From Lentilactobacillus kefiri (GTDB lineage: Bacteria; Bacillota; Bacilli; Lactobacillales; Lactobacillaceae): a DNA stretch of 60,213 nt. The notes under the pieces were generated by a model. It was given only the letters and a program-made list of their open reading frames with translations, was not told the DNA's origin and searched no databases. Position 1 is the stretch's first letter. Each line of letters opens with the position of its first letter. The stretch lies in the NCBI RefSeq assembly GCF_007989105.1, contig NZ_BJVK01000013.1, forward strand, positions 1 to 60,213, in the 5' to 3' direction. This document shows positions 45,717-54,482 of this stretch, in pieces. Position numbers and translations under genes: made by a program.

Positions 45717-48700
45717 TTAGTTGCGAGTTACATGAATGACTTTAGTAACCGTATTACCAACTTGATCAACTGCTGAAATTGTGAAGATATTTTCGCCATT
45801 GTTCAATTGATATGTTTCATCAAATTGGTGAATTGGATAAGGATTTGGATCTTCACCAGGGTTGGTTAAGTTCGTAAAACCGGCATCATTTTGTTGATGG
45901 TAAATGTTGTTACCATTAATGGTTAAACGAACACCACTAACATTATCATTTACACTGCCTTTAATGTGAATCGTATCATCGTTTGTGCTGACTGAATACT
46001 GATTGTGACTAGTTTGATTTCCAGTCAGGCTTGATGAAAGGTCAAGCGATGGTGCAACGGTATCAGTAATAACTTCGAGGGTTCCACTTTGAGTGGTGGA
46101 CTTCTTCTTGCCAGGAGTGGTTAAGAAGTATCCGATTCCCCGTTGACCAACCGGTGCTACTTGGATGGTGTATTTAAAGTTACCGGACTTATCGATCTTG
46201 ACTTTGTTATCCTTGCTGTTCTTATTCACGCTCTTCAGAATAATCAATTTATCTTTAGGATTCTTGACTTTCCCTTGGATCGTTAACGTATGCGTATTGG
46301 CATTGTAGACCTTACTGTTCGCGTTAATCAACGTGATATTATTGTCATTTAAGCCTGAGAAGGAAATTCCCTTTGATGGGTAAAAACGGGTTGTAACTGT
46401 GTTCATGACATGGTTATCCAGCTTTGGCAGCTGTGTGGTTTGAAGCTTCCACTTGATTTGGCTGGCGTTGCTTGGAAGACTATGAACCTTGGCTTTGTTG
46501 AGTTTAATTGTCTTGGTAACTTTATTACCGGCCACATCCCAAATCGTGAGCTTGATTTTCTTTGACTTCAGCGCCAACTTTTGTTGGGCTTTGGTAAAGT
46601 TGTATTTAATGTTACCTTTGTTATTATTGCCATCGTTTCCGAGACTGACACCAAATGCCTTTTTACCTACTTTGGTAGCCATGGCAGACATCTTGGTAAA
46701 CCCGGCACCAACATCGTTGTAGCTGACAGCCAACTTACCATTCTTATACGTTGCATGATTGATTGTTGGAGCGGCATTATCGACTCTAACCGGCAAGTTC
46801 ATCGTCTGGACTTTCTTGTTGCCGTCATTGTAATTTGTCGCAACAATCTGGTATTGATATTGGCCATCTGGTGCTGCTTTCATCTTCCCAGTGGACTGAT
46901 CGTAAAGCTTTCCGTCCCACGTAAATGCAAATGGGTGAAGTCTCATGGAAACAGCCATGGTCATATCATCAATTTGGGCACCATAAATTTCGGAGAATGA
47001 TTTATCAATGTTGGTTTCAGAATCAACCACTCGAACGACTTTGCCAGCTGAATTTAAAATTCTGATTTGGGCGTTTGCAAGGCTCTGCTTGGTGTACGCC
47101 AATGGATAAACAGCATCTTGGCTGCCATCACCATTTGGTGAGAACGCAACCTTATCATTTTGGATTTTAGGTGGCAAATTTCCCCAAGCTATCTGGGAAT
47201 CACCATAGGTTCCTTTTTTATTGACATATCCGGACAGGGAAGTTCGATCGCTAATTCCCAACATGGTGTTTTGACGATCCAGCAAGTATCCACCACCAAA
47301 GATGCTGCCCTTTTGGTTGGCAGGTTTATCGAGAACTTGTTCGTCAGTTGGGTCACCGTAGTAGCCCATGTATGGAACAGACAAGTTTTGAGTGGCGTCT
47401 GAATTTGTTAGGCTGATATAGCCTTCAGCGATACTATTTTGTTTTGCCTGGTTACCGAGGTCCAGTGTGAAGCCAACTTTGACGGTTTTACCTGGATCAA
47501 CGGTTATCTGCGATTGATCTGGCGTGAGTGTTGCACCAGGTATCCGGGTATCATATACCGTTCCGGTTCCATACTTTTTATCCATCTTTCGGGATTCCGT
47601 CCATGGACCGTTGGAAGTGTTCAGGGTATAGGTTTCCTGGGTGTTGCTATGATTGGTGACGTTTAACGCAAATTTGCTTGATTGACCAATCTGATGGAGA
47701 GCAGCCGATGCAGTTCCCGTGGCAGCATCCGTAACGGATGATTTCAAATTACCTGCGTTGGTAACATTTACTTGGCCGGCGCCTTGAACTCTTGGTGAAA
47801 CAACGTGGCCTTTGAATAATGTATCCTGCATTGGCTGAGCCGAATTCATTAAAGCAATTTTGACGGCATTGACCAAATCCGAGCCTTTCAGATTGGGTTG
47901 ATCTTTCATTATCTTCTGCATGACAATTGCCGCTGATCCGGCGATAAATGGTGAAGCCATCGATGTCCCAGATTCAATTGCATACCCATTATGTGGGGCA
48001 GTGGATGCAACCAAATTGCCGGGTGCTGTAATGTCGGGCTTCATAAAGTATTCAGGCGTTGGCCCCCATGCTGACATGGTTTCCATTGCTAACTTGTCAC
48101 CTAACAGCGTATTTTCTGATCCAACTGCCATGCCGCTTGGGGCAGCTGCTGGATTGGAAACCGTCCCGGAGTTGGCAGGATCAAAGACGGTCGTCCGTGA
48201 ATCTGAAGCGGCGTTGATGTCTGTGTTTAATGAACCGGAATGAGCATAATTACCGCTTGCAATTGAAACAAACACACCATGATCAGTGGCATACTTAACA
48301 GCAGCCTGCTCCTGGTTGGTCAGGGATTGAGCGGGAACTCCCTGGCCGAATGACATGTTGATAACGTTGGCGCCTAATGCAACAGCGTCATAAATTGCCC
48401 GGGAAACGTCGTTTGGAAATTCGTCTGAAAAGCCACCAAAGACTTTCATATTCAGCAGCTGAGCTTGAGGCGCCATTCCCAAAACGTACTTCTTATCTTT
48501 ATTATTTTTTGAACCATTGGCAGCTGTGTATCCTGCAGTTGATAAGCCATGATATCCGGCCATGTCGTTTGACATGACGTCAGTGTCGTAATTGTTTACG
48601 TAATTGTACGCAAACGGAATTTTAGGACTGACGTACTTTCCGTAGCCTCTTTGAGAAATGAATTTCTCTGCGTCACTTTTTGAAATTTTGGCGGTACTGT

Positions 48701-49016
48701 TATCTGACAATCGAAAGTCACGATGACTCACAATTCCAGTATCAATAATTGCAATAACCATTCCCTGGCCAGAATAGCCTTGGGACCAAAGACCCTTAAC
48801 GTTTCCTTTGACGAGTGAAGGCTCATCGGCAGGATCTTTGCTGGGTTTAATCTGTTCGTTGGTATCTTTGGAAGCAGATATCTTTGTCTGAGCAGCTTGA
48901 ATGGTGGTTGGTTGGCCGCCATTCAAGGTACTCAAGCCTGCCAGTGTTGACAGCGTGAGCACAGCCATCGTCACTGTGAACTTTTTAAAAGTTGGATTAT
49001 TCTTTCGTAACTTCAT
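45717..49016 (-). CDS. Secreted subtilisin-family (S8) serine protease
   Basis: 1099 residues. Signal peptide about 1-42 (AAQT). The catalytic triad is Asp92 (AIIDTGI), His156 (GYHGLSTAGY, unlike the usual HGTHVAG) and Ser352 (SGTSMASPF), with Asn256 as oxyanion residue. After about residue 430 follow Fn3-like and Big-type beta domains as in lactocepin/C5a peptidase, one with FSPNGDGSQDAVYP. There is no LPXTG, membrane anchor or wall repeat, so it is probably released. It would cut casein or surface proteins to peptides. Upstream on the strand, 24 bases away, is an amidase. Confidence 0.93.
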   Translation of the reverse strand: MKLRKNNPTFKKFTVTMAVLTLSTLAGLSTLNGGQPTTIQAAQTKISASKDTNEQIKPSKDPADEPSLVKGNVKGLWSQGYSGQGMVIAIIDTGIVSHRDFRLSDNSTAKISKSDAEKFISQRGYGKYVSPKIPFAYNYVNNYDTDVMSNDMAGYHGLSTAGYTAANGSKNNKDKKYVLGMAPQAQLLNMKVFGGFSDEFPNDVSRAIYDAVALGANVINMSFGQGVPAQSLTNQEQAAVKYATDHGVFVSIASGNYAHSGSLNTDINAASDSRTTVFDPANSGTVSNPAAAPSGMAVGSENTLLGDKLAMETMSAWGPTPEYFMKPDITAPGNLVASTAPHNGYAIESGTSMASPFIAGSAAIVMQKIMKDQPNLKGSDLVNAVKIALMNSAQPMQDTLFKGHVVSPRVQGAGQVNVTNAGNLKSSVTDAATGTASAALHQIGQSSKFALNVTNHSNTQETYTLNTSNGPWTESRKMDKKYGTGTVYDTRIPGATLTPDQSQITVDPGKTVKVGFTLDLGNQAKQNSIAEGYISLTNSDATQNLSVPYMGYYGDPTDEQVLDKPANQKGSIFGGGYLLDRQNTMLGISDRTSLSGYVNKKGTYGDSQIAWGNLPPKIQNDKVAFSPNGDGSQDAVYPLAYTKQSLANAQIRILNSAGKVVRVVDSETNIDKSFSEIYGAQIDDMTMAVSMRLHPFAFTWDGKLYDQSTGKMKAAPDGQYQYQIVATNYNDGNKKVQTMNLPVRVDNAAPTINHATYKNGKLAVSYNDVGAGFTKMSAMATKVGKKAFGVSLGNDGNNNKGNIKYNFTKAQQKLALKSKKIKLTIWDVAGNKVTKTIKLNKAKVHSLPSNASQIKWKLQTTQLPKLDNHVMNTVTTRFYPSKGISFSGLNDNNITLINANSKVYNANTHTLTIQGKVKNPKDKLIILKSVNKNSKDNKVKIDKSGNFKYTIQVAPVGQRGIGYFLTTPGKKKSTTQSGTLEVITDTVAPSLDLSSSLTGNQTSHNQYSVSTNDDTIHIKGSVNDNVSGVRLTINGNNIYHQQNDAGFTNLTNPGEDPNPYPIHQFDETYQLNNGENIFTISAVDQVGNTVTKVIHVTRN

Positions 49017-49040
49017 GATCGTCCTCCCCTTAAATCAAAA

Positions 49041-50507
49041 CTAATTTAACAATTTGAACTGTTGCTGATCTTCAAACAATTTCCCAATTTGAAGCAGCAA
49101 GTTTTCCCGGCCTTTCCGGGCGATAAACTGGATTCCCAAAGGCAGCCCGTTCTTACCAACATATGTCGGCAGACTGATTGCCGGTTGGCCGCTAATGTTT
49201 GCGAGTTGTGTAAATGGTGAAAGGGTCAATGCAGGAAGCCACTGATCCCAAATGATTTGAAGCTGCTCTTGAGAATCGTATTGTTCGATATTTTGCATTT
49301 TTTTCATGTTGGCTTCAGAAACCAAATCTCGATCAATTCTAGGTGCTTGATGAGCAGTCGTTGGAGTCAAATACAAATCAAATTCCTGCTGGAAATCATC
49401 CATATCGCTACTGATATTGTCCCAGAAAGTCAGGGCTTTGCTGTACTGAACTGCTGAAACCGAACGACCCGTCACATTTAACGCCCAGGTTAACGGTTCA
49501 ACATGTTCCTTGATGATCTTGTCATCTAAATGCATGTTGGAAAACATCGTGGCGGTTTCACCGGCGTTCATGACATAGTACGTCTGCATCAAGCCAACTC
49601 CGTCGATGGGGGCATCAGCTGGGATAACGTCATATCCGGCATCCTTGAGAAACCGGACGGCATTTTCCACGGCTTCGACTGCCTCATCGGAAACCGGGGT
49701 CCCAACTGGTGAAGTGGTTGAATAGGCAATGTGAATATCCTTGGGCAGCTGGTTAAGAGCCTCTGCAAATGGCTGATCAGGTAACGGTACTTGAAATGGG
49801 GCGGCCATTTGAACGGTTGTCAGGGCATCTAACAGATTTGCGGTATCAGTAATTGAGCGGGTAATGGCAAAGTTGATGGAGGCACCCTGCCAACCTCGCC
49901 ATTCACCCGGGCCGGTTGGGACTCGTCCACGAGTGGGCTTTAAGCCGATAGTGCCTGAAAATGATGAAGGGATTCGAATTGAACCGCCACCGTCATTTCC
50001 AGCCGCAATTGGCAGCCAGTCGGCCCCAACCGCTGCAGCTGACCCTCCTGAAGATCCACCAGGTTGAAAATCAGTATTCCACGGATTGTGAGCATTCCCA
50101 TAAAGCTTGGAATCGGTAATGTTTTTGAAGCCAAATTCAGGGGCATTGGTTTCGCCGACTGGAATCAGCCCGGCAGCAAGTAATCCCTGCACGAAGTTGT
50201 TGGTAGTAGGGGCAACGTTATCTTTCAGCAACTCCGAGCTGCCAGTATCAAGCTGACCTCTAAAGGATTGGCCCAACCCTTTTAATAGGATTGGAATTCC
50301 AGCGAATGCCTGACCGGTATCATGAAATTCCTTTGCCATTTTTAGAGCGCGTTCCGGCCATAAACTTGTAACAGCATTCAATTGATCATTGTTTGCGTTG
50401 ACGGTATCAATCAGTTCATGGACCAAATCCACTCGATCAATTTGATTTTCACGGATCATTTTCGATAATTCCGTTGCAGAATGTGATGCTAATAACTTTT
50501 CTGACAT
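49041..50507 (-). CDS. Amidase-signature family hydrolase
   Basis: 488 residues. The Ser-cisSer-Lys triad is intact: Lys76 in ILLKGLGQ, cis-Ser153 in PGGSSGGS and nucleophile Ser176 in DGGGSIRIP. The protein resembles GatA but has no GatB/GatC partner here, so it is more likely a free amidase acting on small amides or peptide amides. It lies between the pseudouridine synthase and the protease (24-base gap), suggesting one transcript. ATG 50507 follows AAGGAGTTTGC. Confidence 0.9.
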   Translation of the reverse strand: MSEKLLASHSATELSKMIRENQIDRVDLVHELIDTVNANNDQLNAVTSLWPERALKMAKEFHDTGQAFAGIPILLKGLGQSFRGQLDTGSSELLKDNVAPTTNNFVQGLLAAGLIPVGETNAPEFGFKNITDSKLYGNAHNPWNTDFQPGGSSGGSAAAVGADWLPIAAGNDGGGSIRIPSSFSGTIGLKPTRGRVPTGPGEWRGWQGASINFAITRSITDTANLLDALTTVQMAAPFQVPLPDQPFAEALNQLPKDIHIAYSTTSPVGTPVSDEAVEAVENAVRFLKDAGYDVIPADAPIDGVGLMQTYYVMNAGETATMFSNMHLDDKIIKEHVEPLTWALNVTGRSVSAVQYSKALTFWDNISSDMDDFQQEFDLYLTPTTAHQAPRIDRDLVSEANMKKMQNIEQYDSQEQLQIIWDQWLPALTLSPFTQLANISGQPAISLPTYVGKNGLPLGIQFIARKGRENLLLQIGKLFEDQQQFKLLN

Positions 50508-50542
50508 TGCAAACTCCTTAGTGCATGGCTTGCATGCAAATT

Positions 50543-51460
50543 CTAATGGCGTTTTTCCAGTCTTTTCTGAAATTCAATAAAGTGGGCTGGAATTGGCGCG
50601 GTAACAATCTTTTGCTTCCTTGAAAAGGGCAAAGCCAAGCCGACCTTCCATGAGTGAAGCAGCAAGTAATCGCTCTCATTACTAGAATTATACAACGGGT
50701 CTCCAATTAAAGGGTGGCCGACGGCTGCAAAGTGAACCCGAATTTGATGGGTTCGTCCGCTCCCTAATTTAATGGAAAGAAGTGAGGCGTTTCCGACTTC
50801 TTTAATGACCTCATAATAGGTAATTGCAGGAACGGCGCCCATTCCGTTAACCTTGCGCTTCCGTTTATCTTCCGGGTCCCTGCCAATTGGCAGATTGATT
50901 GTGCCGGTTTGAGAAAGGCCGGTTCCTTGAACCCATGCTAAATATCTGCGGGTAATCTGTTTGCTGGCAATGTCGTGAACCAGGATGGGCACCACCGCCG
51001 GATTCTTGGCAAAGATCATTGCCCCGCTTGTTTCCTGATCCAGCCGGTGAATCATATAGGGAAGGGTGTTTTCAGTTTCCAGATAAGCTGCCAAATGGTT
51101 GATTGTTGCGCCAACTTCACCCGGTTGATTAGGGTGGGTCTTGTCGCCACGCCGTTTATTGATAACGGCCAAATTCGAATCCTCATACAATATGTTGACA
51201 GTTGCAGCTGAATCCGCTGCGACATCTGGGAATGGCGAAACAAAATCGCTTGGTAAGAAAGTCAGCTGAACTTTTTCACCAGTTTTAACCGGGAAGTTGA
51301 CCGGTCGGTATTTTCCATCAACCAATACTCTTTCGCCATGGCGGATGCTGTATACCAGGTGTTTTGGAAGTTCCCAATATTGACTTAACAGCGTTTTTAA
51401 TGATTCGCCGTTCATGGATTCAGGAACGGTTTCGTTGAATATCCAATATTTATTCATCAT
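50543..51460 (-). CDS. RluA-family pseudouridine synthase
   Basis: 305 residues. A short S4-like N-terminal part is followed by the catalytic domain with HRLDQETSGAMIFAKN, whose Asp is the nucleophile, and GRTHQIRVHFAAVGHPLIGD. It isomerises uridine in rRNA or tRNA; which site is not clear. ATG 51460 follows GAGGAATTGAAC; a second ATG is the next codon and the longer frame is unsupported. It is the first gene of the likely three-gene unit with amidase and protease. Confidence 0.93.
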   Translation of the reverse strand: MMNKYWIFNETVPESMNGESLKTLLSQYWELPKHLVYSIRHGERVLVDGKYRPVNFPVKTGEKVQLTFLPSDFVSPFPDVAADSAATVNILYEDSNLAVINKRRGDKTHPNQPGEVGATINHLAAYLETENTLPYMIHRLDQETSGAMIFAKNPAVVPILVHDIASKQITRRYLAWVQGTGLSQTGTINLPIGRDPEDKRKRKVNGMGAVPAITYYEVIKEVGNASLLSIKLGSGRTHQIRVHFAAVGHPLIGDPLYNSSNESDYLLLHSWKVGLALPFSRKQKIVTAPIPAHFIEFQKRLEKRH

Positions 51461-51485
51461 GTTCAATTCCTCATATTCGAGATAA

Positions 51486-51520
51486 AAAAGAGCCGTGACA
51501 GAATGTTTATTGCCACGGCT
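51486..51520 (-). terminator. Terminator of the universal stress protein gene
   Basis: GAGCCGTG and CACGGCTC pair; the minus-strand transcript continues into TTTTTTATC. Confidence 0.85.
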
Positions 51521-51533
51521 CAATCATTAAGTA

Positions 51534-52007
51534 TTATTTGGTTTGATTCTTTCCAGCTTTTTTATCTGGTCGGACAATCAACACATCACACGATGCGGTT
51601 CTGGTTACATAACTCGTAACGGAACCGATGATTAATCGTTCAACGGCGCTTAAACCAGTGGCACCAATGACAATCACATCGCTGTGGTGATCCTTGGGAA
51701 ATTCTCTAGCAATAATTGGCTTTGGATTTCCAAAACGAATATGAATATTGACGTCTTTGACACCGGCATCAAGTGCTTCTTGTTTTAATCCTTCAAGTTT
51801 CTTTTCAGTGTTTTCAGTCAGCTTGAACACAACGTCGCCGCTTACAGCACTTCCGTATGTTTGGTTAAATTGGTTAACTTCTAAAATATTTAAAATGTCC
51901 AAATGCGCATCGTTTACTTTGGCAACGTCAATTGCCCGCTCCAATACCTTATTGGTAACGCCTGAACCATCAACTGGTACTAACACGTTTTGATATTTTT
52001 GTTCCAT
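51534..52007 (-). CDS. Universal stress protein (UspA family)
   Basis: 157 residues. LVPVDGSG at the start, and the ATP-binding loop VIGATGLSAVERLIIGSVTS near residue 122 (G-2x-G-9x-G-S), mark an ATP-binding Usp. These small cytoplasmic proteins rise in stress and stationary phase. ATG 52007 follows GGGGTGAT 4 bases away; an in-frame ATG 23 codons earlier has no site. It is divergent from lplA. Confidence 0.93.
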   Translation of the reverse strand: MEQKYQNVLVPVDGSGVTNKVLERAIDVAKVNDAHLDILNILEVNQFNQTYGSAVSGDVVFKLTENTEKKLEGLKQEALDAGVKDVNIHIRFGNPKPIIAREFPKDHHSDVIVIGATGLSAVERLIIGSVTSYVTRTASCDVLIVRPDKKAGKNQTK

Positions 52008-52085
52008 TACAATCACCCCGTAATCGTTTTTTACCATACCTAAACTATACCATTTTGAGGCATTAGATGTAATCAAATAAAACTT

Positions 52086-52134
52086 TCACAAAAGATTGCT
52101 TGTGATTGTAATCGCTTTCGTATGGTGCTAATAT
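52086..52134 (+). promoter_or_regulatory. lplA promoter with overlapping cre-like site and dyad
   Basis: -35 TTGTAA (52106-52111), 17-base spacer, -10 TAATAT (52129-52134). The -35 box overlaps TGTAATCGCTTTCG (52107-52120), a cre site with only the last base off. Just upstream lies the dyad TCACAA-N8-TTGTGA (52086-52105). Binding of CcpA here would block transcription. Confidence 0.6.
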
Positions 52135-52182
52135 CAAATTGTTCAAGTATATTAACTATAATCTGAAAAGGGGCTTTTATAT

Positions 52183-53193
52183 ATGTATTATTATGTCATG
52201 AAATCCAATGATATCAGACGTAATCTGGCTACCGAACAGTATTTGATGAATGAAATTAAATTTGATGAACCACTGTTGTTATTCTATATTGAAGGACCAT
52301 GTATCATTGTTGGCGGTAATCAAAACACCCTTGAAGAGATCAACAAAAAGTATGTTGATGAGCACGGAATTGTTGTCACCCGTCGGCTCTCCGGTGGTGG
52401 CGCTGTTTACCAAGACCTGGGCAACTTATGCTTCAGCTTTGTGGTGGATAGTGACAGTGAAGAGTTTGGTGACTTTAAGTCATTTGTTCAACCAATTGTT
52501 GACGCACTTCATGATATGGGTGCCAAAACTGCAGAAGTCAGTGGCCGAAATGATATTTTGGTTGATGGCAAGAAGTTCTCAGGAAACGCCATGTACTCCA
52601 AAGGCGGAAAGACCTTCTCACACGGAACTTTGATGTTGGATGTTGATTTATCCGTTATTCCAAAGGCTTTGGATGTTCCTGAAGACAAGATTAAGTCAAA
52701 GGGAATCAAGTCTGTCAGCTCACGGGTTACCAACTTGAAGCCATACTTGGCACCTAAGTATCAAAATTTAACCACTCCAGAATTCCGTGACCGTTTGTTG
52801 AAAGAATTATTCCACGTTGATGATCTTTCACTCATTAAAGATAAAGAATATCACTTAACAGATGACGATCAAAAGGGAATCGACAAGATTTTTGACGACT
52901 ACTATAATAACTGGGATTGGGTATATGGTAATTCACCAGAATTCACCGTTAAGAAGCGTCAACACTTCACCAACGGTACGATCGATGCCCGTCTCCAAGT
53001 CGATGACGGTAAGGTTTCCAACGTTAAATTCTTTGGTGACTACTTTGGCCCTAAGGATTCCAATGAAGTTGCCGATAAATTGAAGGGTGTCCGATTTGAA
53101 CGCAAAGACTTCGAGGATGCTTTGAAAGACGTTGATCTGAACAATTACTTCACCGGAATTTCTCGTGACGATTTCTTTGATATGCTTTTCTAA
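52183..53193 (+). CDS. lplA: Lipoate--protein ligase
   Basis: 336 residues, the normal LplA length. RRLSGGGAVYQDLGNLCFSF near residue 65 is the lipoyl-AMP binding loop, and DILVDGKKFSGNAMY near 123 holds the catalytic Lys. The C-terminal accessory domain begins about residue 250. It attaches exogenous lipoate to E2 or GcvH proteins; no dehydrogenase complex genes are next to it. A cre-like site overlaps its -35 box. AAAAGGGGC precedes the ATG. Confidence 0.95.
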   Translation: MYYYVMKSNDIRRNLATEQYLMNEIKFDEPLLLFYIEGPCIIVGGNQNTLEEINKKYVDEHGIVVTRRLSGGGAVYQDLGNLCFSFVVDSDSEEFGDFKSFVQPIVDALHDMGAKTAEVSGRNDILVDGKKFSGNAMYSKGGKTFSHGTLMLDVDLSVIPKALDVPEDKIKSKGIKSVSSRVTNLKPYLAPKYQNLTTPEFRDRLLKELFHVDDLSLIKDKEYHLTDDDQKGIDKIFDDYYNNWDWVYGNSPEFTVKKRQHFTNGTIDARLQVDDGKVSNVKFFGDYFGPKDSNEVADKLKGVRFERKDFEDALKDVDLNNYFTGISRDDFFDMLF

Positions 53194-53226
53194 AACGGCT
53201 AAATACGTTAAACTGAAACTGTGAAT

Positions 53227-53263
53227 AAAAAGATAAATTCCATTATCGAATTTATCTTTTTTT
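53227..53263 (+). terminator. lplA terminator
   Basis: AAAAAGATAAATTC pairs with GAATTTATCTTTTTTT around CATTATC. Confidence 0.88.
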
Positions 53264-53291
53264 GTTGGAATTCTGGAGGGTAAAACGTTAA

Positions 53292-53729
53292 ATGAAAAAA
53301 GAAGAAAAGCAGACAATTTTCTGGGCGGTCATGTCACTGCTGGTTTTTCTGGCAGTCACTTGGCTGATGACTTTAAAGATCATGCAGCTTGATGCGCCGG
53401 CTAAAGTCGGTGAAGCAATGCAAGTCACCTGGATTGCAATTGCATTTTACGCGGCAACGTTGATATTGGCACTTCTAAGGGTCAAGAGCAGCTATTACCT
53501 GCTGGCGGTCGTGATTGCCGTTTATACGGTTGGCTTTGTGGGGATGATTTCGACCATGTTTTTGAACAGTGATGCCGAAATTCTGGTTAAGCTGTTTGTC
53601 TCTGCAGTGGCGGCATTTGGGATTCTGGTAAATGTTTACTGGTATATCCTGGCGTTTCGATTGCGGGCAGCCTTGCAGCATGATACATTTCAACGACGAA
53701 TTAACAAACAAAAAGGATTAAGAAGATAG
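53292..53729 (+). CDS. Four-segment membrane protein, unknown
   Basis: 145 residues with four hydrophobic segments (about 9-27, 45-62, 67-87, 95-120) and a basic C-terminal tail (RRINKQKGLRR). GGAGGG lies 9 bases before the ATG. It is followed after 10 bases by another unknown gene, so they are co-transcribed. No family recognised. Confidence 0.75.
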   Translation: MKKEEKQTIFWAVMSLLVFLAVTWLMTLKIMQLDAPAKVGEAMQVTWIAIAFYAATLILALLRVKSSYYLLAVVIAVYTVGFVGMISTMFLNSDAEILVKLFVSAVAAFGILVNVYWYILAFRLRAALQHDTFQRRINKQKGLRR

Positions 53730-53739
53730 GTGAAATAAT

Positions 53740-54210
53740 TTGGAAAAAGATGCAGCGAGCTTTGTTGACGATGTAGTCAATGAAAAGATTGAAGGCAAGT
53801 CCTTCAGCAAAAAATTGAGTGAGATTGAAGCCGATCCCGCAAAAGTTATGCAGCCAGTCTATGACTATGTGGAAGAACAATTGAATTTAGGTAAATTGGC
53901 ATACGGTGAGGTCAAGGCTTCCGATGAAGAGGTTGCTTTGAGATTGGAAACCAACTTAATCAACTTACCATTTAAAGATGCCAATATTATTAGCAAAATG
54001 ATGCAGGATCAGGGAACTCTACCCGTCAACGTCTACATCGTCATTGTGTCACCCTGGGTTAATAAATCTGGATTACGAATTGATGAGGTTGCCAGTGCGG
54101 ATGACTACATCGGCAATGTATCCAAATACCTGGACAAAATGAACAATTGGGTTTCAGAGCATTTGGATATGGTGAAAGAAAATCTCGAGAAACAGCCGGA
54201 AGACAAGTAG
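53740..54210 (+). CDS. Soluble acidic protein, unknown
   Basis: 156 residues, acidic, with no membrane segment. Helical N-terminal third (SFVDDVVNEKIEGKSFSKKL), a central beta-like stretch (VNVYIVIVSPWVNKSGL) and a helical C-terminus. The start is TTG 53740 with AGGTGA upstream. It is the second gene of a pair with the preceding membrane protein. No family recognised. Confidence 0.7.
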   Translation: MEKDAASFVDDVVNEKIEGKSFSKKLSEIEADPAKVMQPVYDYVEEQLNLGKLAYGEVKASDEEVALRLETNLINLPFKDANIISKMMQDQGTLPVNVYIVIVSPWVNKSGLRIDEVASADDYIGNVSKYLDKMNNWVSEHLDMVKENLEKQPEDK

Positions 54211-54226
54211 CTTAATAAAAGAACTC

Positions 54227-54255
54227 TTGATGTTTACGTCAATCTATGGCATAAT
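54227..54255 (+). promoter_or_regulatory. Promoter of the intergenic RNA
   Basis: -35 TTGATG (54227-54232), 17-base spacer and -10 CATAAT (54250-54255), 17 bases after the stop of the preceding gene. Confidence 0.5.
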
Positions 54256-54261
54256 ACTGCT

Positions 54262-54462
54262 ATGCGATGAGTCGAGAAATCACACAGCATTTATGCTGTC
54301 GCGCAAGCGATTAATGTGAATTCGAGCGGGACACAATTTAAGGCACAGATTTGCTGGTGTTTGACTTTAGCGGATTGTGGAATCCAAGAAGTCCATCTAC
54401 TTTTAGTAGGTGCCGTAATAAAGAAGGTCAACTGAATTAATTCAGTTGACCTTCTTTTTTTA
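54262..54462 (+). ncRNA. Structured small RNA of about 200 nt, unassigned
   Basis: A promoter, no reading frame, and a terminator in a gap with convergent genes on both sides define a free-standing RNA. Visible pairing: TCGA (54272) with TCGA (54322) and TCACA with TGTGA close a junction holding two hairpins, ACAGCA-TTTA-TGCTGT and CGC-GCAA-GCG; CACAAT (54332) pairs with ATTGTG (54374); ATCTAC pairs with GTAGGT (54395-54411). It ends in a 36-base perfect palindrome (54421-54456) plus T-run. It does not fit T-box, SRP, RNase P or tmRNA signatures. A divergent 6S RNA or the lacto-usp class is possible by size, unproven. Confidence 0.6.
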
Positions 54463-54463
54463 T
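54421..54463. terminator. Bidirectional terminator, 36-base perfect palindrome
   Basis: AAGAAGGTCAACTGAATT and its exact complement, followed by seven T. It ends the RNA gene on the plus strand and the reductase gene on the minus strand. Confidence 0.92.
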
Positions 54464-54482
54464 GATGTGATTTAGAGAATTA

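Noticed and set aside
52933-53316. Minus-strand frame opposite lplA
   Set aside because: No ribosome site, and it overlaps a well-supported gene and its terminator.
54262-54462. Hammerhead ribozyme or T-box at the small RNA
   Set aside because: GATGAG and GAAA are present near 54266-54279, but the hammerhead core is incomplete, and no T-box GGTGG motif exists.
54262-54462. Firm 6S RNA assignment
   Set aside because: Size fits, but I could not see the long closing stem joining both ends or a clear central bubble.
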